Both the position numbers and the translations under genes were made by a program. A stretch of DNA of 64,000 nt from JAAUTT01 sp038213375 (lineage in GTDB: Bacteria > Bacteroidota > Bacteroidia > Bacteroidales > JAAUTT01). The DNA is taken from NCBI GenBank assembly GCA_038213375.1, contig JBBQTB010000022.1:23559-87558 (forward strand), read 5' to 3'. This document shows positions 18,135 to 28,260 of this stretch, in pieces; positions within the stretch are counted from its first letter, which is position 1, and every line of letters begins with the position of its first letter. The notes beneath the pieces are model-generated. The model was not told the origin of the DNA, did no database searches, and was given only the letters and a program-made list of their open reading frames with translations.

Positions 18135-20546
18135 ATGAACAGAGTAAAAAAAGGAGTTACCGAGTATCTAAAAGTCAATGTTGTCCTACTTATTATATTT
18201 TACCTGTTACGGATATATGAGTATTTTACAGCAGGGATTAAACTTACTATTAGAGAGAGTTTTCTGAGCGTTTTATCAAAATGTCTTTTTTATGATACGT
18301 TTACATGGCTCATATATTGTGCATTATTATTTTTACCCTTCTTATTCATTTATCTTATCAATCGAAAAGTAGCATGCTATTTTCTGCATTTCCTTAACAT
18401 TATCACAATATTTACATTTTTTGGACTTTTAGTTGTTTACCTTGAGCGCCTAATCCCGTTCGATCACGAGCTTTATGTTCGTTCGTTTTCCGATACAATT
18501 TCCACAACGGTTAATGAAGTCACTGGTCGGTTTATGCTAGTTTTTCCTTTAATAATATATATTCTGATTTATATTGCTTTAAGTATATTTTTGAATCAAA
18601 AGAAAAGCTGGAATAAATATGTTGTGTTAACATTTGGGTCATTAATGATTATTTCGGTAATATTAATTCGGTTTTCGAGACCTAATACTCCAAATTATAA
18701 GCAGATACAGACATTTTACTTAGTTAATAATAAGTTACATTTCTTTATTTTTGACAGCTATACTTTTCTTTACATGAATGCCCACAAACAGGTTGAAAGT
18801 AAGGCTACAGTTTTAAAGGCAATTACAGAATATCAAACGTTAAATCATTTCCGGTTTGTTGATCCGGAGTATCCGTTGCTGCATATAGATGATTCTAAAA
18901 ATGTTTTGAAGGACTTCTTCAGGAAGAACGATACGGTACCAAATATTGTGATTATTATTTTCGAAGGGCTTTCTCGCGACTTTAGTGGCAAGGATGCGAT
19001 AGCAGGAAGTTTTACCCCGTTTTTGGACTCATTATCAAATCATAGTTTATCATGGTATAATTGTCTCAGTAACGGACAGGGCACTTTTGCTTCCTTACCT
19101 TCAATCATTGGATCGTTACCTTTTGGTGATCGCGGGTTTACATTGTTAACACAGCCTCCAGAGCATATATCACTTGTTAAAATTCTTAAAAAAAATAACT
19201 GGGGGGCGTATTATTTTTCGGGAGGCGAAATTAATTTTGATAATTTCGGAGGATTCATGAGGTTGCAGGGAGTTGATTATATCTCATCTAAATTCAGCAA
19301 TAAATATAAGATGATGGGAGTTGATAAGCAAGGTATGTCAGCCGGATATCCCGATGATGCGTTGTTTAATTTTAGTTTCGAAGTACTCAAATCCATGAAA
19401 CATGAACCATATATTAGTGTATATCTTACTTTAACAACTCATACACCCTTTATTTTTGATCAATCGGTTGAATACCAAAAGCTATTTGAGAAAGAAATGA
19501 AACGACGAAATTTATCAGATGCTCAAAAAAGAAATCTCAGAAATTATAAAGAACTTTGGGGAAGTTGTTTATTTAGTGACAATTGTGTTCGAAATTTTTT
19601 TTCAAAATATAAAAAGCAAAGCGAGTATAAAAATACTATATTTATAATTACAGGCGACCATCATCACGGATATTACCCTGCACGCAATGAGATTGACGAT
19701 TTTAATGTACCATTAATTATTTACTCGCCTTTATTAACAAAGCCTGTCAGGTTTAATTCGGTAAATTCACATTTAAATATCGCCCCCACTATTTTGGCTT
19801 TGCTGAAGGAGAATTATCATTTAAAATATTATCCCCGTTATGTTCCGTGGCTTGGTGATGTATTAGATACTTGCAGGTCGTTTCGGAATATTCACCATAC
19901 TCCATTTATGTTAACAAACAGGGACATTAATGATTATTTGTATGGGGATAAGTACATTGGTGGTGAGCAGTTATATATCATTAAGCCCGCGATGAATTTG
20001 CAGGAATCAAATGATGAAGCATTAACTTCAAAGTTTGCAGGCATCAGAGAAAACTTTAAAACTTTAAATAATTATGTATGTCACAATAATAAGCTTTTTC
20101 CTTCAAGTGAAAATATTTACGATGTGAATCCTACAGAGATTCAGACGGTTTCGAACAATAAGATTTATATGATTAGGCACGATGGCGTAAGCGAGAATTT
20201 AGTGAAGGACTTTAAGCCACCTAAAAACTATAAAAAATTGGTTATAAAAATATCATTTAAAGCAGAATGTGACAGCATAAATAATGCCTCTCTTCCAAAT
20301 ATCTTAACAAGTATTTATAAAACCGACAAGAAAACAGAACTTGTTAGTTCCAGAAAAAATATGGGAGAGTTTATGATTCCAATAAAAAATGAATTTGGAT
20401 GGTCAGTTTATAGGGACGAAGACATTTACGATCTGGAGAAAATACCTGATAAAGAGGGGCATCTTATTAGTATTGAAATTCGAAATCCCCATAAAAAACA
20501 ATTAAAAATCAAAGATTTAAAAATTGATTTTTTAGGAATAGAATGA
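18135..20546 (+). CDS. LTA-synthase-like membrane sulfatase with C-terminal extension
   Basis: The 803-residue protein has five or so membrane helices in the first 200 residues. A periplasmic sulfatase-fold domain follows: metal Glu in NIVIIIFEGLSRDF (about 277), nucleophile Thr in NGQGTFASLP (about 317), and metal site FIITGDHHHG (about 506). A C-terminal extension of about 180 residues (610-803), predicted beta-rich, is not found in the paralogue at 5559. I chose the ATG at 18135 over a TTG at 18105. It precedes an epimerase, a deacetylase-like protein and a GT2 synthase, so it may add phosphoglycerol or a similar group to an exported glycan (inference). Confidence 0.82.
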   Translation: MNRVKKGVTEYLKVNVVLLIIFYLLRIYEYFTAGIKLTIRESFLSVLSKCLFYDTFTWLIYCALLFLPFLFIYLINRKVACYFLHFLNIITIFTFFGLLVVYLERLIPFDHELYVRSFSDTISTTVNEVTGRFMLVFPLIIYILIYIALSIFLNQKKSWNKYVVLTFGSLMIISVILIRFSRPNTPNYKQIQTFYLVNNKLHFFIFDSYTFLYMNAHKQVESKATVLKAITEYQTLNHFRFVDPEYPLLHIDDSKNVLKDFFRKNDTVPNIVIIIFEGLSRDFSGKDAIAGSFTPFLDSLSNHSLSWYNCLSNGQGTFASLPSIIGSLPFGDRGFTLLTQPPEHISLVKILKKNNWGAYYFSGGEINFDNFGGFMRLQGVDYISSKFSNKYKMMGVDKQGMSAGYPDDALFNFSFEVLKSMKHEPYISVYLTLTTHTPFIFDQSVEYQKLFEKEMKRRNLSDAQKRNLRNYKELWGSCLFSDNCVRNFFSKYKKQSEYKNTIFIITGDHHHGYYPARNEIDDFNVPLIIYSPLLTKPVRFNSVNSHLNIAPTILALLKENYHLKYYPRYVPWLGDVLDTCRSFRNIHHTPFMLTNRDINDYLYGDKYIGGEQLYIIKPAMNLQESNDEALTSKFAGIRENFKTLNNYVCHNNKLFPSSENIYDVNPTEIQTVSNNKIYMIRHDGVSENLVKDFKPPKNYKKLVIKISFKAECDSINNASLPNILTSIYKTDKKTELVSSRKNMGEFMIPIKNEFGWSVYRDEDIYDLEKIPDKEGHLISIEIRNPHKKQLKIKDLKIDFLGIE

Positions 20547-20644
20547 TATTTGGATTTTAAAAGAAGTAAATTTGCCAGCTCCTAAATTGAATAATATTAA
20601 TTTACAATACCTTAATTATATAGAACAATTAAATAATTGAAGAA

Positions 20645-21802
20645 ATGAATCGAAAGAAGATTGCTGTCATTTTCGGTACCCGGCCTGATACTATAAAAAT
20701 GGCTCCTATTATCCTGGAATTGAAAAAAAATGCTGAGTATTTTGATGTATTAACTATCGCAACTGCGCAGCACCGTCAGATGCTGGATCAGGTTTTGGAA
20801 GTTTTTAAAATTAAACCCGATTATGATTTGGATATTATGGCTCCAAAACAAACGTTGGCAAGCCTTACAGCTAAAATTATTACAGGTATTGATGAGGTTC
20901 TTGAAAAGGAAAAACCTGATATGGTGTTAGTTCAAGGTGATACTTCTACTACCTGTATTGGAAGTCTTGCAGCTTTTTACCGTCAAATTCCGGTTGGGCA
21001 TATCGAGGCCGGATTGAGAACCAACGATAAAGCAAATCCATTTCCTGAAGAAATAAATCGCAGAATTACAGGTTGTATTACCGATTTGCATTTTGCACCC
21101 ACAAGCACGTCCCGGAAATCTTTGTTATTGGAGAATGTTGATCCAAAAACAATATTTGTAACGGGAAATACCGTTGTTGATGCTTTAAAGTATTCAGTGA
21201 AAGAAAAATATCAATTTACAGTTCCAATATTAAATGAAATTGCAGACACGAAAAAGAAAGTAGTATTGGTAACCATGCATCGAAGGGAAAATTGGGGAAA
21301 ACCCATGGAAGGCGCTTCTTCTGCGATAAAACGTCTTGCTCAGAAATTCCCGGATTTTGCGTTTGTATTTCCTATGCATTTAAATCCTATTGTTCGGGAC
21401 GCTGTTAAACCAATTTTAAAGAACATGCCAAACGTTTTTCTTATTGAACCCTTGGATTACCTTGATTTTGTAAATATGATGGCAAAATCGTACCTTATTC
21501 TGACTGATTCAGGAGGAGTTCAGGAAGAGGGGCCTCATTTTGGCGTTCCCATATTGGTATTACGTTATGTTACTGAACGGCCTGATGCGGTTGATTATGG
21601 TACAGTTAAGCTTGTTGGTTTGGAAGAAGAAACCATTTACAATGCTGCACTTAAACTAATTGAGGATGAAGAGGAATACAAAAAGATGGCAAATGCTGTA
21701 AATCCTTACGGAGATGGATTATCCTCGTTTAGAACGATTAAGATTATTAAAAACTATTTTGGTTTCTCGAAAGAAGTAGTCGATGAATTTATTCCCCGTT
21801 AA
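20645..21802 (+). CDS. wecB: UDP-N-acetylglucosamine 2-epimerase (non-hydrolysing)
   Basis: The enzyme converts UDP-GlcNAc to UDP-ManNAc in the cytosol. The 385-residue protein has the GT-B-like family motifs: GTRPDTIKMAPII at the start (the usual GTRPE Glu is Asp), GHIEAGLRT, PFPEEINRR, TMHRRENWG, and SGGVQEEGPHFGVP with RYVTERPDAV near the C-terminus. It lies 98 bp after the membrane sulfatase and 26 bp before the large exported protein. The context suggests a ManNAc-containing surface polysaccharide. Confidence 0.93.
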   Translation: MNRKKIAVIFGTRPDTIKMAPIILELKKNAEYFDVLTIATAQHRQMLDQVLEVFKIKPDYDLDIMAPKQTLASLTAKIITGIDEVLEKEKPDMVLVQGDTSTTCIGSLAAFYRQIPVGHIEAGLRTNDKANPFPEEINRRITGCITDLHFAPTSTSRKSLLLENVDPKTIFVTGNTVVDALKYSVKEKYQFTVPILNEIADTKKKVVLVTMHRRENWGKPMEGASSAIKRLAQKFPDFAFVFPMHLNPIVRDAVKPILKNMPNVFLIEPLDYLDFVNMMAKSYLILTDSGGVQEEGPHFGVPILVLRYVTERPDAVDYGTVKLVGLEEETIYNAALKLIEDEEEYKKMANAVNPYGDGLSSFRTIKIIKNYFGFSKEVVDEFIPR

Positions 21803-21828
21803 TTATTAAATATTTAAAAAACAAATAG

Positions 21829-24800
21829 ATGAAAAAAATTCTCGTTTATTTTCTGATAATATTTTTATCAGCAAATATTATAAACGCTGAAAATTACCCC
21901 GTTAAAAAAGTTTTAGTTGTTGTGGAAGGCGACTATAACCTTAAAAGTTTTTCAACAGCTTATGGTCGACAAATGGCTCAACTTTTAGGGCATTTTAAAA
22001 CTACTGTAAATATTATAGGAGTAGCCAGCTATAAACCACACGATATTGATAAATACGAATATATTTTTTATATCGGGTTTTCAGGAAATTATCAGGTTTC
22101 TTCCGAATTTGATCAGGATATTTTTAGTACAACAAAGCAAGTAATTTGGCTTAATTCAGGATTTGAACAATTATGTAAAAGACACAACGTTCAAAATAAA
22201 TTTGGTTTTTCGGTTTCATACTATGAAAAAAATACACCATTTACTTCTGTAAAGGCTGGAAATGTGATATATACTAAAGGTTCTCCCGAATTGAACCTGA
22301 TTCAAATTACAAATAAAAGTGCCGTCGAGGTCTGGGCTACAGCTTTATCAGTTAAACCCAAAAAGGAAATGCCTTACATGGTTAAATCGAAAAATTTGAT
22401 ATATGTTGCCGATTTACCATTCGTTGCTGCAAACGAAACCGATCGTTATTTGCTTTTTGCCGATAAATTACACGATATACTTGGTGAAAAACATCAGGAA
22501 ATTCACAAAGCAATCATCCGCATCGAGGATGTAACACCTTTACATGATCCAAATAAACTTCGTGAAATAGCAGATATTTTTGCAGAACGGGGAGAACCAT
22601 TTCTGGTAGGCGTAGTACCAATTTATGTTAATCCCGGCGAGGACAGGCGTGTTACATTAACTGATCGGCCCGAATTAGTTGATGCTTTGAAATATATGGT
22701 TCGAAACGGAGGAAGTATTGTTATGCATGGAGTAACCCATCAATACAAAGGAATTTCAACCGACGATTGTGAGTTTTGGGATGGAAACAATGCCAAACCA
22801 ATACCGGGTGAAAATGTCGAAGATATTGGGAAAAAGCTGGAATTAGGTATCGATGAGTTTTTCAAGAATGGATTATACCCTGTTGCTTGGGAAACGCCGC
22901 ATTACGAAGCGTCTGTTAAATCTTATGAAACCTTCGCCAAATATTTCGGAACAGTGGTGGAACAGAGGATGGTAATTGACAATTTCGATTACGGTCAATA
23001 TTTCCCCTATATTATTGAAAAAGATATTTATGGTCAAAAGATATATCCCGAAAACTTAGGCTATGTACCTTTAAGTACAAATCCTGACACCAGTCGTGCA
23101 TATGTAAACAGAATTATTAAAAACGCTGCGATGATACATCTGGTGCGCGATGGTATTGTATCGTGTTTCTTTCATCCGTTTCTTGATTTAAACTTGCTAA
23201 AGGAGTTAATTGATGGGATTAAAAAACAAGGGTTTTCGTTAATTGATTTGCGTGATGGAACTAATTGGGTCAAATCAAGAGAAAAGATCATATTAACGGG
23301 AAGTCAGTTATACAAAATGGACATCGATAATTCCTATTTGCACGAAATTTATTTTGATGACGATGGGAATATTACCAAAAAGATTTCTTCGCCAGAGCGC
23401 ATAAAAGGGATAGTAACGAAGGATATTGTATTAAAACCAGGAGATTATTATATTGCTGAAGGAATAGATTATCAAGTTAAAGAACCTACCTGGAAAGAAA
23501 AAATAATGTATGAGGTTCGAAATAAGTACAACGATATTTTTGAAGATAAAGACTGGCACGAGGCACGCGTAAATCTTTGCTGGAACCCCTCAGCAAAAGG
23601 AGCTGCATTCTATGACCAATCTTCACTTGCCTCTATTTTTAAAAGTGTTAATATAGTAGTTGATACGATATTTTTGGGACAGGATTTAGATCTAAAATAC
23701 TGCAATTTATTGGTTGTGCCTTACTCATGTGTTGATTCACTTACTTATTTTGAGCGTAATGAAATTGTACGATTTGTAAAAAAGGGGGGCAAACTTATCA
23801 CTGACAGAAAAAATAAACTCATTGAAAAATTTGGAGTTAAATTTCTGAATTCTGAAATGAAGCTTCATTTAGTACGCGATAAATACTTTCCACAGGAATT
23901 TATATCTTGGAAATATAGTCAGTTAGCCTACAAATTTGAATATGACGAGAATGACGATATTCTATGTGAAGATGCAACCACCGGCTTACCGGTTGTTTTA
24001 GGGAAATCGTACGGTAAGGGTAAAATACTTTATTTTAATACTGCTTTTGACCCCAATACAACTTTAGGATATAGTTACTTTCCTTATGCCATGGAATATA
24101 TAAAACGGTATTTACAATTAAGTCCTGTTTTTAAAAGAGAAAATCTTGAAGTTTTTTTCGATCCGGCATATCGTAAAAATACTAGTGTAGAAAATTTGGT
24201 TAAGTTATGGGTGAAAGAGGGAATTAGAGTAATACATATAGGTGGATGGAATGATTATAAGAAATATACTTATGATTACAAACGTCTCATTACTTTGGCT
24301 CATGCCAATGGATTGCTGGTGTATGCATGGCTTGAACCACCCTATGTGAGCGAAAAATTTTGGAAAAACCATCCGGAATGGCAGGAGAAAAATTATAAGG
24401 GAGAGGGTTTGCATACTAGTGAGGCAAATAAGGCGTCCTGGCGTTATCCGGTTGCCTTAACGGATGAGAATTGTTTAAATTCAGTTATTTTAGAATATAC
24501 TCGTTTTCTGAAAAATTATGATTGGGATGGGGTTAACCTGGCCGAATTATATTTTGAAGCTGGTTTAAGCGGATTCTCGGAACCTGAACGATTTGCCCCA
24601 ATGCACCCTTCTGCATTATCTGAATTTAAAAAGGAATTTGGTTTCGATATGCGTCAAATTTTTAATCCTTCATCTGATTATTTTTGGAAACAGAATGCAA
24701 AAGCTAAGGCAGAGGTTATTAAATATAGAGTGGATAAAATTTCTGAATTGCACGATAGATTATTAAAAACAATTACCGATTATTCAAAATCAAAGCCTGG

Positions 24801-25779
24801 TTTTGGTGTAATGGTAACGTTTATGGATACTTACTTTTCTCCGGAAATTAAGGAGAATCATGGTGTAAATTCTGATGCCATTGTGGCGTTGCAAAACAAA
24901 TACAACTTTCTCATGAATGTGGAAGATCCTGCTAACAAATGGTCAACCAGTCCGATGCGATATTATGAAATGGGAAAGTTTTATGCTCAAAAAATGAAAG
25001 ATCCTTCAAAATTATTGGTTGACATCAATATATTTGAACTTCGCAATCGGGAGGATATTACTCCATTTCCTACGGTAATTCAGACTGGGATTGAGAGTTA
25101 TCATTTGATAAATTCTGCATCAATTGGTGCACCCCGATTTACCATATTTTCCGAAGGAACGTGCAATCCTCAGGATATGTCATTCTTCTCGTATGCCAGT
25201 TCAGGTAAAGTTGAATATGAATATACTGATGATGGATATGAGGTAAGTTCTCCATTTTCGTTTGTACTTCAGTTACCTAAAAGCATCAAAGTGATAACGG
25301 TGGACGGACAGCAAGTGATTGGTTACCGGGAGAATTTGTTTTTGATACCTGCCGGTGATCATACCATTAACTATCACACCAGCGATTTGCCTGGGTTCTC
25401 AACAGTTGAACTCCAACCACAAATTTTATCGTTTACCGGAAATCTTTTAGCCATCAAGTATGGAATGAGAAATTTGGCGTTTAGTTACGAAAGTACTGAA
25501 CGAGCAATAGTATCCGTAAATAGAAATCCAACATCAATTAAATTGGATGGTCAGGATTATCAACTGGATGTTTTAAAAGGAAATGATTGTTTCTCAGTGT
25601 TTTTACCAATGGGTAAACATAGGGTCGAAATAGTAACCGGCAATAAATTGAGTTATGGGATTAATGTAACCAGTTTATGGTCCGTAAGTGCTATTGCTAT
25701 TTATGGGACACTAGCAGTTATTATGCTGGTTTTTATGTACCTGGGTTTAAAAATTGTACGGAAGCGTTTAGAAAATTGA
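21829..25779 (+). CDS. 1316-residue membrane-anchored DUF2334 deacetylase-like / TIM-barrel hydrolase-like protein
   Basis: The protein has a signal peptide (about 1-20). An N-terminal region of about 190 residues is followed by a DUF2334 domain (about 225-480) of the polysaccharide-deacetylase type, with Asp234 in IIRIEDVTP and His300/His304 in MHGVTH. A flavodoxin/amidotransferase-like segment follows (about 575-760, VVPYSCVDSL and VRFVKKGGKLI). Then comes a TIM-barrel region resembling GHL10-type glycosidases (about 765-1090, VIHIGGWNDY, YAWLEPPY, DGVNLAELYFEAG). A beta-rich part and one C-terminal transmembrane helix (about 1283-1305) with a basic tail end the chain. The order deacetylase then hydrolase recalls PgaB and PelA, which trim exported polysaccharides; the activities are inferred. 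Confidence 0.72.
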   Translation: MKKILVYFLIIFLSANIINAENYPVKKVLVVVEGDYNLKSFSTAYGRQMAQLLGHFKTTVNIIGVASYKPHDIDKYEYIFYIGFSGNYQVSSEFDQDIFSTTKQVIWLNSGFEQLCKRHNVQNKFGFSVSYYEKNTPFTSVKAGNVIYTKGSPELNLIQITNKSAVEVWATALSVKPKKEMPYMVKSKNLIYVADLPFVAANETDRYLLFADKLHDILGEKHQEIHKAIIRIEDVTPLHDPNKLREIADIFAERGEPFLVGVVPIYVNPGEDRRVTLTDRPELVDALKYMVRNGGSIVMHGVTHQYKGISTDDCEFWDGNNAKPIPGENVEDIGKKLELGIDEFFKNGLYPVAWETPHYEASVKSYETFAKYFGTVVEQRMVIDNFDYGQYFPYIIEKDIYGQKIYPENLGYVPLSTNPDTSRAYVNRIIKNAAMIHLVRDGIVSCFFHPFLDLNLLKELIDGIKKQGFSLIDLRDGTNWVKSREKIILTGSQLYKMDIDNSYLHEIYFDDDGNITKKISSPERIKGIVTKDIVLKPGDYYIAEGIDYQVKEPTWKEKIMYEVRNKYNDIFEDKDWHEARVNLCWNPSAKGAAFYDQSSLASIFKSVNIVVDTIFLGQDLDLKYCNLLVVPYSCVDSLTYFERNEIVRFVKKGGKLITDRKNKLIEKFGVKFLNSEMKLHLVRDKYFPQEFISWKYSQLAYKFEYDENDDILCEDATTGLPVVLGKSYGKGKILYFNTAFDPNTTLGYSYFPYAMEYIKRYLQLSPVFKRENLEVFFDPAYRKNTSVENLVKLWVKEGIRVIHIGGWNDYKKYTYDYKRLITLAHANGLLVYAWLEPPYVSEKFWKNHPEWQEKNYKGEGLHTSEANKASWRYPVALTDENCLNSVILEYTRFLKNYDWDGVNLAELYFEAGLSGFSEPERFAPMHPSALSEFKKEFGFDMRQIFNPSSDYFWKQNAKAKAEVIKYRVDKISELHDRLLKTITDYSKSKPGFGVMVTFMDTYFSPEIKENHGVNSDAIVALQNKYNFLMNVEDPANKWSTSPMRYYEMGKFYAQKMKDPSKLLVDINIFELRNREDITPFPTVIQTGIESYHLINSASIGAPRFTIFSEGTCNPQDMSFFSYASSGKVEYEYTDDGYEVSSPFSFVLQLPKSIKVITVDGQQVIGYRENLFLIPAGDHTINYHTSDLPGFSTVELQPQILSFTGNLLAIKYGMRNLAFSYESTERAIVSVNRNPTSIKLDGQDYQLDVLKGNDCFSVFLPMGKHRVEIVTGNKLSYGINVTSLWSVSAIAIYGTLAVIMLVFMYLGLKIVRKRLEN

Positions 25780-25828
25780 TGATGAATTATAATAAACAGA
25801 ATAAGAAAAATTAACAACTATACAAATT

Positions 25829-27103
25829 ATGACAATCTTAGAAGTCGTATTCCTATTAATCGTTATTCTAATCTGGTTTATGATTGGATATCAATTCATA
25901 TTTAGTATCTATGGATACATTAATTTCATCAAATCGATGAAAGAGCGGAAAATGGTTGATAAGCAATCATACGATTTTCCATCCTGTACCATTTTGATTC
26001 CGGCACATAACGAGGAAAAGGTTATTGCAAATACCATCGAAGCCATGCTAAATCTTAACTATCCAAAAGATAAGTTAAAAGTGATGGTTATCAATGATGG
26101 TTCAAATGATGCAACAAAAGAAATCATTGAAAGTTATGCTGCCAAAGATTCGCGTGTTGTTTTATATGATGTGCCAAAAGGCCAGGGTGGTAAAGGGAAA
26201 TCGAGGGCATTAAATCTCGGCGTAAAGCAAGTTCAATCGGATGTTATAGCTATTTATGATGCTGATAATACTCCCGATCCAATGTCTTTGCACTACCTTG
26301 TAGCTAATCTTATATCGCAGAAAGATCTAGGGGCAGTGATCGGGAAATTCCGTACTGTAAATAAGAATCGCAACTTATTAACCCGTTTCATAAATATTGA
26401 GACATTAAGTTTTCAATCCATGCTTCAGGCTGGTCGCTGGCAAATGCACAACATCGCTACTTTGCCGGGTACCAATTTTGTGATGTGGCGTTGGTTAATT
26501 GAGAAACTCGAAGGTTGGGACGAAGAAGCGTTAACGGAAGATTCCGAATTGAGCATTAGGATATACGAACTTGGCTATAAAATTAAATTTATTCCTTATG
26601 CTATCACTTATGAGCAAGAGCCCGAAACATGGAAGGTTTGGATAAAGCAACGAGTGCGTTGGGTGAGGGGTAATAATTATGTGATTGCTAAGTTTTTTAA
26701 ACTGATTCCTCATTTTGTAAATAAGCGCTTACGGTTCGACTTACTTTATACATTAGCGTTATATTATATTTTCTTTGTAGCGATCATCGTTTCGGATATC
26801 ATGTTTGTTTTGAGCCTGTTTGGAGTAATTAGCATTCCATTGCCAGGTCCCTATTCGGTGGTTTGGCTGATGGCGTTTGTGTTATTTATATTCGAAATAA
26901 TGCTTGCAATATCATTCGATAAAGAAGATAATTTTCAAAATTTGGGTCTAATTCTTATCATGTACTTTACCTATTGTCAACTATGGATATTTGTTATGCT
27001 ACGCGCATTCTATCTTGATAATATCAAAAAGGAAGCAAACGTGTGGGATAAAACAGTTCGATTTGATGTTCCTCCCAAAACTGTGGAACCAATTAAAACA
27101 TAA
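25829..27103 (+). CDS. processive family-2 glycosyltransferase (polysaccharide synthase)
   Basis: The 424-residue inner-membrane protein has one N-terminal helix (about 5-30), a cytosolic GT-A domain and about three or four C-terminal helices (305-405). It has all four signatures of processive beta-glycan synthases: Asp90 in VINDGS, DAD at 144-146, TED at 236-238 and QRVRW at 274-278. The relatives are the PgaC/IcaA, hyaluronan and cellulose synthases. No PilZ domain is present, so c-di-GMP control through this chain is unlikely. It is the last gene before a terminator and 49 bp from the deacetylase-like gene. Confidence 0.88.
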   Translation: MTILEVVFLLIVILIWFMIGYQFIFSIYGYINFIKSMKERKMVDKQSYDFPSCTILIPAHNEEKVIANTIEAMLNLNYPKDKLKVMVINDGSNDATKEIIESYAAKDSRVVLYDVPKGQGGKGKSRALNLGVKQVQSDVIAIYDADNTPDPMSLHYLVANLISQKDLGAVIGKFRTVNKNRNLLTRFINIETLSFQSMLQAGRWQMHNIATLPGTNFVMWRWLIEKLEGWDEEALTEDSELSIRIYELGYKIKFIPYAITYEQEPETWKVWIKQRVRWVRGNNYVIAKFFKLIPHFVNKRLRFDLLYTLALYYIFFVAIIVSDIMFVLSLFGVISIPLPGPYSVVWLMAFVLFIFEIMLAISFDKEDNFQNLGLILIMYFTYCQLWIFVMLRAFYLDNIKKEANVWDKTVRFDVPPKTVEPIKT

Positions 27104-27125
27104 ATTTTTCGGTTAATTTACTGTG

Positions 27126-27167
27126 AAAAATGGGCTTTAGAGAAATCTAAAAGCCCATTTTCTTTTT
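27126..27167 (+). terminator. terminator of the polysaccharide locus
   Basis: The arms AAATGGGCTTTAGA and TCTAAAAGCCCATTT with a GAAA-type loop are followed by TCTTTTT, 23 bp after the GT2 stop. Confidence 0.85.
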
Positions 27168-27268
27168 GGATAATTTCCTGAAGAGGTGCTTATATTGTAT
27201 TTTCTTTAGTTCAGTTGTTAAATTCTTTTTTTAATCGGGTAGGGAGTTTAACCCTTGTAACAAATGAT

Positions 27269-27276
27269 TAATTTTG
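27269..27276 (+). promoter_or_regulatory. -7 box (TAATTTTG) of mtgA
   Basis: An exact TAnnTTTG match lies 22 bp before the mtgA ATG. No good -33 TTG is seen at the expected spacing. Confidence 0.45.
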
Positions 27277-27298
27277 CAGATTAAACGATATTTCCATA

Positions 27299-27994
27299 AT
27301 GAACATTGAAATTTTACTTTCAAAACCTTGGCTTAAATTGCGTTTTTTAGTTCTGTTTTTTTTTGTATTCACAATATCTGGAGTAATTATTTACCGGATC
27401 ATACCAGTACCTTTTACACCTTTAATGTTTCAGAGGGTTTTAGAGCAAATGGCAGATGGAAAGAAAGTCCATATAAAGCACAAATGGGTCTCCATTGGAC
27501 AAATATCACCAAATATGGTTTTAGCGGCCGTATCGGCTGAGGATAACAATTTCCAGAATCATTTTGGCGTCGATTTCGAAGCTATTGAAAAAGCTCAAAA
27601 ACATAACATAAGAGCCAGACGCATGCGAGGTGGAAGCACAATTACACAGCAAACCTGCAAAAACGTTTATCTATGGTTGGGTAGAAATTACACCCGTAAA
27701 GGACTGGAACTATACTATACATTTATGGTTGAGGTTGTTTGGAGCAAAAAAAGAATTATGGAAGTGTATCTAAATTCTATTGAGATGGGTGATGGAATTT
27801 TTGGAGTAGAAGCCGCTGCGCGAATCTACTTTAGAAAACCAGCCAGTCAATTGACGCGCGGTGAATCAGCATTGATTGTTGCGGCATTTCCAAATCCCCG
27901 AAAGAGAAATCCAGCTGCTCCAAACGGTTATTTACTAAAAAGGCAACAGGCTATTCTTATGTTAATGAACCATATTGAGAAGGTAAACCTTTAA
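27299..27994 (+). CDS. mtgA: monofunctional peptidoglycan glycosyltransferase
   Basis: MtgA polymerises lipid II into glycan strands at the outer face of the inner membrane. The 231-residue protein has one N-terminal membrane anchor (about 14-33) and a GT51 domain only, with no transpeptidase. The motifs are VSAEDNNFQNHFG (catalytic Glu81), RGGSTITQQ (110-118), KKRIMEVYLN (second Glu155) and RGESALIVAAFPNP. The length is usual for the family. It has its own promoter-like box and is monocistronic. Confidence 0.94.
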   Translation: MNIEILLSKPWLKLRFLVLFFFVFTISGVIIYRIIPVPFTPLMFQRVLEQMADGKKVHIKHKWVSIGQISPNMVLAAVSAEDNNFQNHFGVDFEAIEKAQKHNIRARRMRGGSTITQQTCKNVYLWLGRNYTRKGLELYYTFMVEVVWSKKRIMEVYLNSIEMGDGIFGVEAAARIYFRKPASQLTRGESALIVAAFPNPRKRNPAAPNGYLLKRQQAILMLMNHIEKVNL

Positions 27995-28260
27995 ATTAAA
28001 ATAATATCATTTTCAATTTTATGCAGCGTTGCAGCGTTTTACTCGTCATTAAATCGTTATTGAGAAAAAGTGGTATCACCAAACAATAATGTAAGCTTTA
28101 TCAGAACCAAAAGTATTCAATAAATTAATTTCAGCGACATCAATAATATAAATTTCTAACTTATAAAGTTTGTAGAATGGTAGTAATTCATTTCTTATTG
28201 AAATATAAATTTAAGAAGATTGTACCAGTTATAATGAATTTGACCAAACCATTTTTAGTA

